Part shown: positions 33,908-47,300 of the stretch, in pieces
Position numbering within the stretch: the first letter of the stretch is position 1
Layout: the number at the start of each line of letters is the position of its first letter
Translations under genes and position numbers: made by a program
From: Colias croceus
Taxonomy: Eukaryota; Arthropoda; Insecta; Lepidoptera; Pieridae
Length of the DNA: 64,000 nt
Reading direction: 5' to 3'
Assembly (NCBI RefSeq): GCF_905220415.1
Contig: NC_059553.1
Coordinates: 2,876,501-2,940,500, forward strand
The notes under the pieces: model-generated
Told to the model about the DNA's origin: nothing
Database searches by the model: none
What the model saw: only the letters and a program-made list of their open reading frames with translations

Positions 33908-36207
33908 TTAAGGTGGAAAAACAACACATACATACAAAAAAGGACAAACAAAACTTTGATGATCTTTTCTTAGCAACTGAATAACTCAATGCGGAAAATA
34001 GAGGCTTATATTAAAACCCAACGTAAGAAGCCAATCTGTACAATTCCAATATTATATTGTGATAACTCTAGGCAGCATCTCAGTAATTTTATTGAAAAAT
34101 CCAGGTATCCTTGCTATTTATAATGATTGCAATAGAGTGTTCGTTTGTTTGTATTTTACGTCGCAACGCTGCGATTTAAAATATTTGATGGTTTTATCTG
34201 AAATAGTCTGGAGATTTGTTATTTAAAGGAAAAACAGGCTCATTTTCACCACATTAAAATATCTCAATCCCTATGGGAATATCCATTCAATCACTACGAT
34301 TCCAATACATGACAATTACTGTTTAAAATTCTCACTTCGTTTATAATATTTGAACACGCGAGCATAGCCGTGAGCGGAACCTAGTTGAACTATATATGCA
34401 TATTTTGTTTTTGTTGAGTTATAAAGTATTATTTTACGACAAAAAAAAGCAAAACATTTTTAAGCGAAATACAAGATCCAAAACTAATAATTAAATGCAT
34501 GCATGCAAAATAATGAGCTTCTCTGAAGCTTGTATCCTGACCTATACGTGAACCGCAGATTATAAATTATAATATACCTACGTAGAAATATTTACTCTGT
34601 TATCTTAAAATTCAACCTGTTTGCCTGTTTTCGACTTTTTGTTTTTTAAAATTAATTTTATAGATGAACATATCGCAAGTTGAAATGCAGTTTCTTGCAA
34701 TTATACTAATAAGATTATTTTAACTATGTTTAAAATCTTGAATTATGTATGAATTCTAATAAGAACTTGTGATTACTTAAATTTTATTGTCAATAACAAT
34801 AAATTAGGAAACCAGCATATTAGGTTTATTTTGATAAACACAAACTTTATCCTGCAGATGCGATTTTTGGAAAATATAGAGAACATTATTATGTTAGAAA
34901 CATTGTTGTTTTTCGCATTAATATAATGTAATTTAAATAAAATGATGATAAAGGTAATCCTTGGTAAGATAAACCTCGATGGTTATCTCTACAGCTCTTT
35001 TGTTTTGAGAGAAAAGTTGAATCCCTTGGCGACTTGAAAAATAATGTCCTTTCGTGAGTTGCTCTGAATAGAGAAAACAAGTTTAAGACCTTGGGTTGTT
35101 TATTTATTTGCAACATCTATTTTTCTAGCCACTTCTGGTTTTCAGTCATAGATTAGGATAAATCAGATGCGCTAAAGACTTTCGATAAAGTGAAAAAAAC
35201 AAGGTTTTAAAGTAAAAAAATACTTTAATTTGTCTCAAGTGATTTTTACTTTAAAACCTTGCCTGAAGGTGATAAGTTTCTATCTTATTAACCGACTTCA
35301 AAAAAAAGAGGAGGCAATTCAGCCGGTATAATTTTTTAAATATGTTCATAATTATAAGGCTTAAGAATAATATTTTATGTAGAGGTGCTTCAACGTATTT
35401 TCTTATGTATTTCTTTGAAGACAACACTAATGATATGTAATAATAATAGGGTTGCCATTTTTAATATTTGAGTTCGAATAGTAGTTTAAAGATATATTTT
35501 TGCAATGAAAATAATGAGCATTATCTTCACATTGAAATACCTACATATTGTGATATTAATTAAATAATGTCCGATATTTACTTTTCAATCACACCCCACT
35601 TAAACGGAAAATATTATAAAACAATAAGAATACTAAATAGCTCTATGTAAAGTTCACACATAATAGGAACCAAAGTAAAAGCGTATAAGAATTTACATCG
35701 TGTGATTGTTTATTACTTTGTTAATTCCAATATTGGCAACCCTAATCTGTTCTGTACATTCCCAGTAAAAACTTAAATGCATTCTTGATAATGAACTTAA
35801 GTAGCCAAGGACGTAATAATGTCGATCTGCAAGTACCCTCGCAGGCATGCAACTAGTTACAGTTGAACTATTATTAGATTCTTGCTATCAAGTTAGCTCT
35901 ATATAGCTTTGTATGTGATAAACTAAAAGGTTGTTGAACTGGGAATAGGGTTGATTCTATACGAGTTTTAGCCCTGATGACTTATCAGAAGCCACTTTGA
36001 AGGTCTTAAAATGAAGAATTTTATTTCTAATTCTCTCTTTACTTTGATATTACCAGCATTATATTTATCTAATTAATATTCATTACCTCGTGTACATTAT
36101 TATTGCATGTTATATCCAGTAACAATAACTTTATATGCCAAATCAATACTTTATGAGGTGTGTGTAAATAAAACCATATTGAAAATTGCGTGTAAAATTA
36201 TTACAGA
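33908..36207. other. AT-rich stretch with one long hairpin
   Basis: No gene seen. Contains the hairpin at 35200-35261 and, at about 35290-35335, a short fragment resembling the ACCGACTTCAAA repeat family found whole at 40891-41124. Confidence 0.4.
35200..35261. repeat. 19-bp stem hairpin
   Basis: CAAGGTTTTAAAGTAAAAA (35200-35218) and its exact inverted copy (35243-35261) with a 24-nt loop. The size fits a microRNA precursor core or a very small MITE; nothing else supports either. Confidence 0.5.
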
Positions 36208-36270
36208 CTAGCTGTGCCCGCGACTTCGTCCGCGTGGAATAGCGACTGCATAGTAGTTACTACTTTACAT
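36208..36270 (-). mobile_element. Helitron 3' end fragment
   Basis: Plus-strand CTAGCTGTGCCCGCGACTTC, then GTCCGCGTGG. This is the reverse complement of the common lepidopteran Helitron 3' terminus, preceded by A. The 5' part could not be traced. Confidence 0.5.
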
Positions 36271-36744
36271 AAAATTATTTAGTAAACACGTACTACCATA
36301 AACATTTCAAAGAATTGTTAATAGAATTTATTACTAATCTAAGCTAACTAAAAAAAACTTACGTACCTACTTATCAAAGAAAATGAAATGAAATTAAATT
36401 AAATTAAAAGAAATGAAGAACCTAAACCTATACCAGATAGTTAACAGAGCTTATGTCAATAATTTAGCGATTGCAGTTTCTTCGTCTCGGCCTGCTGTAT
36501 AGTTTTCCTACAATTATTATAATATACAGGGTGTAATCGTTAAGTGTGCACAGGCGATTTTTCCGTAAGTATTACACATAACAAAAAACTTTAAACTGAT
36601 ATCGAAAGTACTTAACCTAATGAGTAAAATGACCGTAATAAATTTTTAAAAATAAATCGAGAAATATCAAAAAAATTATCTTTAAACCCTCCCATACATT
36701 TGAAATATGAATATCCCATATACATTTAATATGAAAGATTTTAG

Positions 36745-37440
36745 CTTTCTTTTTCTTTTTTTGCTTTAATTACTTCGCAAATTTGAAGTGGCATTTTCCA
36801 CGCTTTTCCCGGACATTTTCACGCATTTTCCAGATATTTTCTGGGAATTTTCCGGGCATTTCCCAGGCATTTTCCGGGGATTTTCCGGGGATTTTCCAGG
36901 CATTTTCCACGCTTTTGCCGGACATTTTCACGCATTTTCCGGATATTTTCCAGGCATTTTCCGGACATTTTCCGGGGATGTTCCAGGCAATTTCCACGTT
37001 TTCCCGGACATTTTCACGCATTTATCCGGAAAATGCCTGTCAAATATCCGGAAAATCCCCGGAAAATGCCTGGGAAATGCTCGGAAAATATCCGGAAATC
37101 GCGTGAAAATGTCCGGGAAATGCCCGGAAAACATCCGGAAAATTCGTGAAAATGTACGGGGAAAACGTGGGAAATCCCTGGAAAATTCCCGGAAAATGCC
37201 AGGGAAATGTCTGGGAAATGCCCGGAAAATTCCGGAAATTTTTTCCGCAAAATCCGGAAAATGCGTGAAAATGTCCGGGATAAGCGTGGAAAATGCCTGG
37301 AAAACGTCCGGAAAATATCTGGGAAATGTCCGGAAAATTCCCGGAAAATATCCGGAAAATGCGTGAAAATGTCCGGAGAAAGCGTGGAAAATGCCACTTC
37401 AAATTTGCGAAGTAATTAAAGCAAAAAAAGAAAAAGAAAG
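36745..37440. mobile_element. Foldback-like element: 696-bp palindrome of 11-bp repeats
   Basis: The termini are about 60-bp inverted repeats (CTTTCTTTTTCTTTTTTTGC, then TTTAATTACTTCGCAAATTTG and AAGTGGCATTTTCCACGC). Between them the left arm (to about 37030) is an array of 11-bp units of the type TTTTCCGGACA, TTTTCCAGGCA and TTTTCCGGGGA. The right arm is the same array in inverse orientation. Drosophila Foldback elements have the same plan (inverted repeats built of short tandem repeats). ORFs of 68-192 codons run on both strands, but they only translate the repeat and are not called genes. Confidence 0.8.
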
Positions 37441-37800
37441 ACAACAAATAACACCTGCTAATTTTTTTTTTACATATTTTCATGGTATAAAATCGTAACA
37501 TAATTTCCTATAAGTATTGTTCTACTAACACATAGATAATATTATCTTCCCAAAGTACTAAATTTTAATAAAAAAGTTGTTTTTGTTATTTATATCTAAA
37601 AAGGAGCTTTTATATTAGACAGAAATAAACATTAAATCTTTATAAGTTTTATGGAATCTGAATGTACCTAATGCAAATGGGCAAATATAAAAGTAAAATT
37701 AGGTATTTAAAATAAATAAATGAAACAACTACCAATTACAGAAAAACTTATTTTTCAGTTGAAAATTGCTGAATCATGAGTATAATTCTTTATCTCTTAC

Positions 37801-37930
37801 CTTGGGCAGTCTGGAAGAGATCGCTAGTAAGCGATAAGACCGCCTTATGTACATACCATGTTAATCCATTTTGTATGATTGTAAATATTTTACTTGGTGT
37901 GGTACGTATATTAAATTAATAAATAATATA
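37801..37930 (+). repeat. Retroposon 3'-end repeat, copy 2
   Basis: GGCAGTCTGGAAGAGATCGC, AAGCGATAAGACCGCC, then a T-rich segment ending AATAAATAA. Homologous to 17199-17320. Confidence 0.5.
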
Positions 37931-39000
37931 TACTCTGATCCCAGTACGATAGCCATAACGATAATAAAACAATCAGATAACAGTAAAGCACGAATAAAAA
38001 TCATACTTGTACAGTAGTTGTGAGTGCAATATCTACGTTTCAAAATAACATTTTTTATGGTACTAAAACGTCGGTAGATTCTCACGCACGCACGCTGTTA
38101 CGTGGTTGGCTGCCCCTTCTCTCATTCCCGAAACATATCCTCTAAAATTACCCAAGATTCTTCCAATGATTGTACCATACGTTGGACATTAACTTTAGTC
38201 AACAATTGACCACGTGTCATCCTGTAGTAGAAATTAGTATCCTTGGATAACGCAAATCGTTAATTTTTATGCACATTGAATCTGTAAATAAAAAAAATCA
38301 AAAGATAACTTTACCTAATTTTATTAAAAAGCTACTAACAAATAAAATTATATCAAGAACTAAAGTGACCTTTTTTGGGCGTTTAATACATAAAAATAAA
38401 ATTTCATCATTTTCTTATTTTGTCATTTGTCATAACTTCAATTCTAATTAAAAACATGAGTCTAACTATATAATTATAAAGATTATATATAAAAGCTACA
38501 ACTTACCTTTTGTGGGAACGCAAGAAGGATTTTTAAAAATGTCACCAATGAACACAATCTACTATTACCAATATTAACTGTTAAATGGTGTCTTGTTTGA
38601 CATCAAATAATAAACATCTACCCTCACTTATAAAAAATTATTTAGTATATTCACGTAAAATATAAGCACTTGAAGTGGACTCTGGGAAGACATGGATTAA
38701 AAAGTTAAATAAATAAATACAAATAAAAAACCCCACCAACATCATAATATTTAAATTATAAATTTGCAAGAAGCGTTAATAATATGTAAATTGATTTGAT
38801 TTTAATGAAATGTCATAGATGGCGCTGTTTCAAATTTGTCTTTATACTACTAAGATTCATTTAACTGTTTCTCTGCCAAAATGACGTAGTTTTTATAATG
38901 TAAAGCTAGATAATAGCGTGGCTTACCCAAAAACAACATTTAAACATGAGTCTTTAGATTGTACGCTGTGTAATACACGGAATACGTAAGAAAAATAAAG
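37931..39000. other. AT-rich stretch with an unassigned 32-codon minus-strand ORF
   Basis: At 38122-38220 (minus) a small ORF, MTRGQLLTKVNVQ to LEDMFRE, follows an acceptor-like CTACAG and lies in GC-richer sequence. It resembles relic transposon coding DNA but I cannot assign it. Nothing else seen. Confidence 0.3.
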
Positions 39001-39277
39001 GTTCACAGCTCCTCCCCCGGAGGTGATAGCATGATAATATGTATAAAAAAGCCTCACCCGACCTGTTAGTAATATTCATGAAAATTTGAAGTCAATCTAT
39101 GCAGTACTTTTCGAGATTAGCCCGGACAAATATACAGACAAACAGACAAACAGACAAAAATTCTAAAAACTATGTTTTTGGCTTCTATATCGATTATAGA
39201 TCATGGATTATGTATTCTTTTAAAAAAATATTCAATGTACAGTTTTGACTTTCCTACGATTTTATTATATGTATAGA
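39001..39277 (-). mobile_element. Helitron-like element, family C, 3'-truncated copy
   Basis: Read on the minus strand it begins TCTATACATATAATAAAATC and shares with 7986-8300 the CAGACAAACAGACA tract, the GTACATTGAATAT block and the long-AAAA spacing. No CTAG end was found at the low-coordinate side. Confidence 0.5.
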
Positions 39278-40890
39278 TGTAGAGTCTTGTCTCCGTAAAT
39301 TTGCCTGAATATCGTAAAGAAATCAGCTTTTAATTTGGCAACACTTTAACTCATTTATATGCTTTAATTTATTACTTTATTAAATAAAATATGAACTTTC
39401 ATTTTATATCATAATATGTCGAATCGATATAGTATTTAAGGAACCAATATAACCAAATATTGTATTATGTTCTTTTTTATGGATTATAAAATATACATAT
39501 GTATTTTTATTATATTGAGAGAAAAACTAATAACAAGGAGAATAACTAGAGATTTATTAATATGTTCATGAAAAAGACAATTTTTAATAACTCATTTACG
39601 TTACTTAGGTAATAAGGCATCTTTGAAATCATGAATATTTCATAATTGTACCTTTATAGAAAAAATGTATTTATTTTTGTAACTATACCTTATCACTTAT
39701 GTAAGAATATTGAATTGTATCTTTTGAAATAAATCAGAATTTGTCACAATTATTTAAGTTGCAAAAGGACATGGGTAAAAATAAGAATTTTTAAACTAAG
39801 TATACGTCGTCATGATGAATCGAACCAGAAGATACACGGTGATCCCTAATATGGAAACCACAAGACTTATATTAAAACATACATACATGAATCGATTTGT
39901 AATGTTAATAATTCAGATTGTAATTTTTTTAATCGGGCATTTTTATTTGACTCGGTAGCTACATTACGAGGTGAAGACGATTTATTCAGTAAGTACGTAA
40001 TATTTCGATAAATATTTACTTAAACGAAGTGAGAATTATAAATTGACGGAGTTTTCAAATAAATTAAGGTATACCGCCTACTGGGCTCAAGGTATAACTC
40101 TTTCACAATCGATTTTATGTAACATTTTTTACGATGATGCTTTCTTTAACGAGGTGTGACTTATTATACCAATGTAGAGTGTTTTTCTTTAGTTTAATTT
40201 TAATATCAAAACCATTACCATTCATAGCAGTTACGGGATGAAATTAAATTAAAACTATCATGCTATACTAACGATTTACATGACTAATGATACGTAAATT
40301 AAATAAATTAAATAAAAAATAATATAAATTATTTTATTTAAATATTTGCATATGTAATCGTTGCGGTCATTAGCATTTACTGTACATCCTTATTTTTTTG
40401 TTTACATAACTGTCGCAGTAAACTTATATTAACTATACAGTGGAATAAAAAATAAATAATTTTAAATGTTCATTAGCCTCATTTTTAAACTTTCATTGAT
40501 AGAGATAAAGTTAGATGTCACTCACGTAACAAGCTCATGTCATTTATTCAATTACGTGACTCCAAGCGTGACTCTCAAATCTGAGTGTCAATGTGAAAAC
40601 CTTACTTTCCCAGTCTTATCTATACAGGTAACTAGCCACTTTATTTTAGTAGATATTTACCTAAAATGCAATTATTTTTTTTAACTAAAATATTAATTTC
40701 ATCTTCAAAATATAAATAATATACCCCTGCTCTACATTAATCTCTGACTATATAACATTTAAGTATTTAAAATATATTAATTCCACATAATGCAATAATT
40801 TCTATAATTTTGACTGCAGGTAGATTGATGGTATCAATTCTGAAACACGTTATTTTATTTCCTAATCGATATTCTCAAGACGAAGGATTG
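39278..40890. other. AT-rich stretch
   Basis: No recognised gene, RNA or repeat. Confidence 0.4.
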
Positions 40891-41124
40891 TTTTTAACCG
40901 ACTTCAAAAAAAAGGAGGAGGTTATCAATTCGGCCGGTATGTTTTTTTTTTATGTATGTACACCGATTACTCCGAGGTTTCTCAACCGATTTACGTGATT
41001 CTTTTTTTGTTCGATGCGGGATGGTGTCGAATTGGTCCCATAAAAATTTTATTCGGATAGGCCCAGTAGTTTTTATTTTAAGAGCATTTTTGTCAAGTGC
41101 AAGTTTGAAGTCGGTTGTTTTTAA
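40891..41124 (+). mobile_element. ACCGACTTCAAA family MITE, copy 1
   Basis: Starts TTTTTAACCGACTTCAAAA and ends TTTGAAGTCGGTTGTTTTTA, so the ends are inverted copies. The body contains GGAGGAGGTTATCAATTCGG, CACCGATTACTCCGAGG, TTCGATGCGGGATGGTGTCG and GGCCCAGTAGTTTTTATTTT. Two more copies lie at 56941-57180 (same strand) and 59932-60143 (reversed). Confidence 0.7.
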
Positions 41125-41381
41125 CGCAGTTATCACTTGTCTAGTTTACTTAATAAATATTTGGTTCTGTGATTTCAGTCTGCTCCAATAGAAGATACTG
41201 TTTGTGCAAGTGTTATGTACCTCTGAAATAAGTCTGCTTAAGAAAAAATATGTACTTACAGTAGTGTATCTACAGCATATAAAATCATCGCGCATGTCTA
41301 CCATCAAAATAAAACAAATTTTAAATTTCAACAAATTTATTTAAAATATTTAATATTCACAGCTACCTTATTCAAATCATC

Positions 41382-44300
41382 TTACAGATTGCTAGATACA
41401 ACTTTAATAGGCTTTACGCCAATTCTTTCCGCCATTTTATTATACGAATCAATTTGTCCCTGGGGGTATGATATTGTGCCACTCGCGCGCGTCAATTTTT
41501 CGTTCTTTTTTTCTTTATCTCCTGGAGCCAGGACTGGGAGCGAGGGGTCGATCTGAAATTATAACAAATGTTAGTAAAATATATAATAAAAATGTAAATT
41601 TATTTAGTAATTTAATAGGTCCGATTAAAAATGCGACTTTATCAATAGAGCACTGGGAAAGAAATTCTATTTTTTTTTGTTTGAACAAAAGTCAGTTTAA
41701 TTGTGTATCTTGAACACAATTAAACTGACTTACGTAGTTGTTCTTAACGAAGACTCGAGTATACGTATGCGTTATTTGTACATTTTCGTTTTAGTTTATA
41801 ACTTGTTCTATAATTTTGAGCATTTGACATTTCACAGCTTCGCAACTCATCCTCGCATGACACATTTTCCTCGAACAGCTTTGGTGGAAAAGCACCCTTA
41901 AACTTTTAATAAATATATACATTTTCATGTTTCGCAATAGTTTATCCATACTAATATTATAAATGCGAAAGTAACTGTCTCTCTGTCTGTACTCAATTAC
42001 GCCTAAACTACTGAACCAATTTGCATGAAATTTGGTAGGGAGATATTTTGATACCCGAGAAAGGACATAGGCTAACTTTTATTGCGAAATATGTACCACG
42101 GGCGAAGCCGGGGCGGACCTCTAGTAATTTATATAGATACTAAATAAAGTGTAGAACCTTTGGTTTCGAATAATTAAATATACTTAGTACAAGTTACAAC
42201 AAAGTTTGTTGCAATACTTCCTTGAATTTTATATCTATTCGATGTGAATGTGCATAATGTATTAAAATAATTTACTCATTTATTATTAAACCTTCGATCA
42301 AGTTTCCCTTGGCCCATAAACGAGATGCAAACTTTAAGTTTTTTATATCTACTTATTTAAATTTTGATAATTAATTTATGAATTTCGTTTTAAATTATAA
42401 TGATCGGAAAAATTAATGCCATTCTTTTGTTTGCGTACAAAGTTTTATAACATTAGAATGAATATTAGCTGCTTGTATCAAAGTTATATGAAACTTGTAT
42501 AAAACACATTGTAGGGGTTATGTTCCTTTGATACGATACGATACAGTGGAGCCATAGGAAATTTAAAATAGAAATGAACAGAATTTAAACTCTCAATTGG
42601 TCACTAAATCCAATTGCAACCTCACTCGCTGTTTTTCAAAGAATATTGTAGCAAACTACGAAATAACTTTGATTTTTGTTATCACGTGAAAGCATCGACC
42701 TAACCGCACCCAACAAAAATACCATGTGTATGTGTATAATGGAAAAAGATGGCGTATTTCAATGTCTTTAACCCTAGGTCACGATCCATCACGGACCTTA
42801 AGAAACAGTTATTCTTTGAAGACTTGTGCCAAAAGAAAGTTGGCAGCAGCATGTCATTTGTGGTTAATCCCAACCAATGGTTTACAAGACGTTATGAATA
42901 ATTATATTGTTTTCTAACCATTGACAACTCTTTTTTGTAGACATCAATATGTATCGCGTATTTTTGTGTTACGACGATATTGAATGGCAGTGCAATGTGT
43001 GTTATTCGGTTATTTAGTACTAGTTGCTCGTCCCGGCGTCACTTACGTTGACCCGGAATGAGAATAAAATATTTGGCCTATGGGACTCAGGAAATAAATA
43101 TGTAGGTTTGAGCCGGCGAACTAATTTGTTAAAAATAAATAAAGGCAATTATGATTAAATTTCATAGGCCTTCATCACAATGGGCAGCGTTGGGCGAGTA
43201 GAGGCAATCATGATAGTGTAGAGGGCCTAAATGTCTATGATGTACCCTCACCGTAATGGTGGCAAACATCGACGATCATATTTTAGTTGGCCAACGCTGC
43301 CCTTTGTGAAGAAGCTCCATCAGGCATCATATATTATAACTAGCTTTGCCCTGCGGTTTCACCTGCATTGCTCAGCTCCTGTTGGTCTTAGCGTGATGAT
43401 ATATAATAGCCTTACTCGATAAATTGATTAATAAACACCAGACCAGAAATTCCTGAGATAAGCGCGTTCAAAAAAAAAACTCTTCAGCTTTATAATATTA
43501 AGTACCTATAGATTTCCAGTACTCCAAATACTCACAGGTTCCAAGCTTCTATAATGTTCAAGACAATCCTTTATCCTGTCCGCAAATCCTGGCGCGAATC
43601 GTTCCGGGTCCACCACTACAAAACATTGGCCCAGGTTGGGAGGCTCCACTTGGGTGTATGACCATGATGGTACATTGTGGGAGGAATTGGAACCTGGGAA
43701 ATAGAGAGATATAGATATATATGTATGTATAATATTTAGTGTTTAATAGAACATGGGAAAGAGAGAGATAGATATATATAGATATATATGTATTGATATT
43801 TAGTGTTTTATATGGCATTCAAATGCTTTATATAAATTTATAAAGTAAAGAAAAAATTTGCCCCGGAATGGGGACGGGTTCGAACCCCAACGATTGATCG
43901 TTTTTTTCTATTCTTTAAAAATACTTCAAAATATGGAGGTTCTCCATTCGACTGGGTTTGTTGTGCATTCACAGCTTCTTGGTATGATCTCTTTACTATT
44001 TAGCTTATGACGTTTAAATTGCAATGACAATGAATGTATGAGCTTACGACCTATCATGCATCATCAGAGGCATTATCAGGAATCGCTGCTGCAAGGATGC
44101 TATCCAAAGAATGCTGTTCTTATGAATATTATGACTATAGTAATTATATGCTATTTTAAATACGAAAAGGAAAGTGAAGTCCCATGTCCGCTAGTGGCAC
44201 AGATCACAGAAAATCTCTATGGCTAGTGGAGTGAGGGGCAGATGCATTATACATCTGTTTCACTGATCGATTTTCTTTAGGGACAAGTAGGTTTTTTTTT

Positions 44301-47300
44301 TTTTTTTTTTTTATTTTTTTATTGTGTGATAGGGAAGCGCTTGACCACGATCTCGCCTGATGGTAAGCTGAGATGTGGCCTAAGATGGAGCGCGCTTCCC
44401 TAGAAGGTACCCGTTCACTCTTCGCTTGAAGACCCCCATATTGTACTCGTCGGGGAACACAGACTCAGGAAGCATGTTCCAGTCCCTCGCGGTTCGGATG
44501 AAGAATGTCGATCCGAACCGCTTTGTCCGGGTACATGGAACGTCAACCATATGGCGATGCCTAGAGTCTGTGCGCCTCGATGATCGATGGAAAAACGGGG
44601 ATGGCGGAATTAAATCGTGCAATTCCGCAGCGCACTCACCAAAGTGTATCCGATAAAAAACCGATAAACTTGCCACTCTGCGACGGTGGGCGAGGCTCTG
44701 GAGTTTTTTGCCTACTAGCTCATCGTCGTGATCAGGATCGAGATAGGTGATCAGCCTTCTGTGTCCTACCAGACCGAGACATTTTTTTTTAAACGAAGCC
44801 TACTTGAATGAGACCGTTGAACCGAGAAATAGAACCGTTGGATAGAGACCAGTAAGTATACTTATATTTGTGTACATACTTTTATTATACCGTATCAACA
44901 TTATAAATATTCCATATATTTAAAAAGCACTTACCAGATAGCCCACTGCAAAATACTTCCACCATTGTACTAAGAGCATATCCTTTGTATCCGCTAGTTT
45001 TCTCTTGACCGCCCAACGGCATAAGACGACCAGATTCGAACGCCTGTAATAATTTTAAGAGCAAAGTTGTTTAAAGGGTTATTTATTTTAACAAATCTGT
45101 ACAAGTGAACAACAATTTACAAAAACAGGACTCAGTGAGTTCCATTGAAAATTGAAATGTTATAGATAGAGCAAAAAAATTTAAGTATGGAAATTTTTTA
45201 AAATGACGGCTACCTCTTGAGGATCCGTTGTCGGTTTGGAATCGGAACCGAGAGCCCAACCTTCTGGAATCTTCTCCCCTTTTCTAAGTTGCATTTCAAC
45301 CTAAATCCAATTTAAAGTTCATATTAGCATACAGTATAAACACATGTTTATTGTATTATGAATTATAAAAATATTTTTGTACTTTCAAATAAATAAATGG
45401 TGAATTTAACCTTAGATATTAAGTAACACAATATATTATCGAGTAATTCACCGCCACAGAACTATATCGACACCGCATATTATTCTTTATTGTAATTTAA
45501 GTTTCTGATATAAATTTGTAAATAAAATACAATATATTTTATCTCACCTTGCCCATAGCCGCAGCCGTAGTCGCCATGTCAACAACTAGCGAGTCTCCAC
45601 CCGATGCTGGAGCTGCCATTGCTATGGGATTGGTTCCGTTTGCACTCTGTATAGAATAAAACGTGTGAAGATATTGCAAAAAAAATACAAAAACTAAAAA
45701 ATATACATAAAAGGTAAATTTCTTTTGAATCGTCATAACATATTTTTAACACTTACTTAGGTACTAACGATTCGGAAAGCCAATTTACTATTGTATTTTA
45801 ATTACACTATGTTATGTTTTATGTTAAAAATATTACTAAATTTATCAACCAATATTAAATATAAGCATACTCACATTTTTAGCTCGAGTTGGAGTCATGA
45901 TCGGTGCCGAGTTCGTATATGCCATACCAATAAGACCTTCACGTTGCGCTTTCAGTGCCCAATACCCAGCCATACCGAAGTGATTGCATCCTGTTAAAAT
46001 TATGAATAGTTAAAATATAACCTAATTGAACATAAACAGTCATACTATTTATTAGTCAGTTGATCTTTACTCAGAAATTCAATAATCGAAAGTCATATAT
46101 ATAAAAAGTCACCAGAACAAGCCCAGAAGTAACGATTTTTACAAGATTTCCTTAACTAAAAGAATACTTAGATGAAATAAAATAATTAGATCGTTACTGC
46201 TCTACATTTACTTAACTGTACACATAATTTGTTATGTAAATGTAGTAGAGCTGATATTAATAAAGTGATATCTATAATATTTCCCTTCCATTCTCTATTT
46301 ATTATTTATCGTTGTTTCCAGAAACGACGACTTTCTTGTCATTAAAATTTGGTTAAACCATTTCATATTTTTTAAGTTTTTAAGAATTCATGAAATAAAG
46401 CTATTATATTTTAAAAATATGTATATTATTTGTTACCAGAAACGACGTGCTTTCTTGTCATTAAAATTTCGTTAAACCATTTCAATTTTTTTTAGTTTTA
46501 AAGCATTCAAAAGAAATAAAACTACTAATATTGAAATTAAATAAAACTATTATTTTAAAATATACAATATAACATTATCAAGGTCTTACGTTTCGCGGAG
46601 ACCCATCCGACGCCGCATTCCTTCGCTTTCTTCATAGCAAGGTCCATACAAAATTTCCCCACAGTAGCCCCTAACGCATCAACCCCGTCCACCCAGGCGG
46701 TCGCTGCAGATTCCTTCAGTATTACGGGCTTAGCGCTCGGCTTGCAACCACCGATCTTCATATCGTTTATGTATAATTCTGAAATTAAGAAAGTTTATTA
46801 GTTTATAAATACTTTAAGAAGTAACAAATTTTGTAATTTTTATTGTTATTGATAGATGGAACTGTAGCCTAGCTGGAGGTAATTAAATTATTAAATAAAA
46901 TCAATTTCTCTTCAATAATATTTTATTCTATAGTTAATTATTTGTCATTGGAGTAAAATATGTAAGACGATAAATCTATCATCATGAGATACGTAGGTAA
47001 TTACTTAGTTATCTCACCTAGTTAAATATTGTAAGAGAAATTAATTTACAGATGAAACACATAGGTACGTGGGTCTATAATTACATATAGGTAGTTAATT
47101 ATTATTATTTTCTACCAAAATAATTATTCTCTTATAAAAATAGTGACATTAAACTTTTGATGATTCTAAAAAAATATGTAACTAAAATAGAGTTCTTCTC
47201 TACATTCTACTATCTAAATATTATGTAAATAAATACAATAAATTTAATTCTACAAACAACACTAGGTACTATCTGCACTAACAATACAATACGAAACAAG

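Noticed and set aside
36770..37501. Long ORFs on both strands (up to 192 codons) rich in FSGHFPGIF or ENAWKIPGK-like repeats
   Set aside because: They translate the 11-bp repeat of the Foldback-like palindrome in every frame; no independent coding evidence.
43858..43900. tRNA gene suggested by GGGTTCGAACCCC
   Set aside because: No acceptor stem, D arm or anticodon arm can be paired around it; better explained as a SINE fragment.
44281..44830. AAGTAGG on the left and CCTACTT on the right of the Jockey/CR1 fragment as target duplication
   Set aside because: They are inverted rather than direct copies, so not a target-site duplication.
46555..46761. 68-codon ORF with ATAWVDG and GVGWVS as a separate small gene
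   Set aside because: It is exon 2 of oxidoreductase copy A plus readthrough into the intron.
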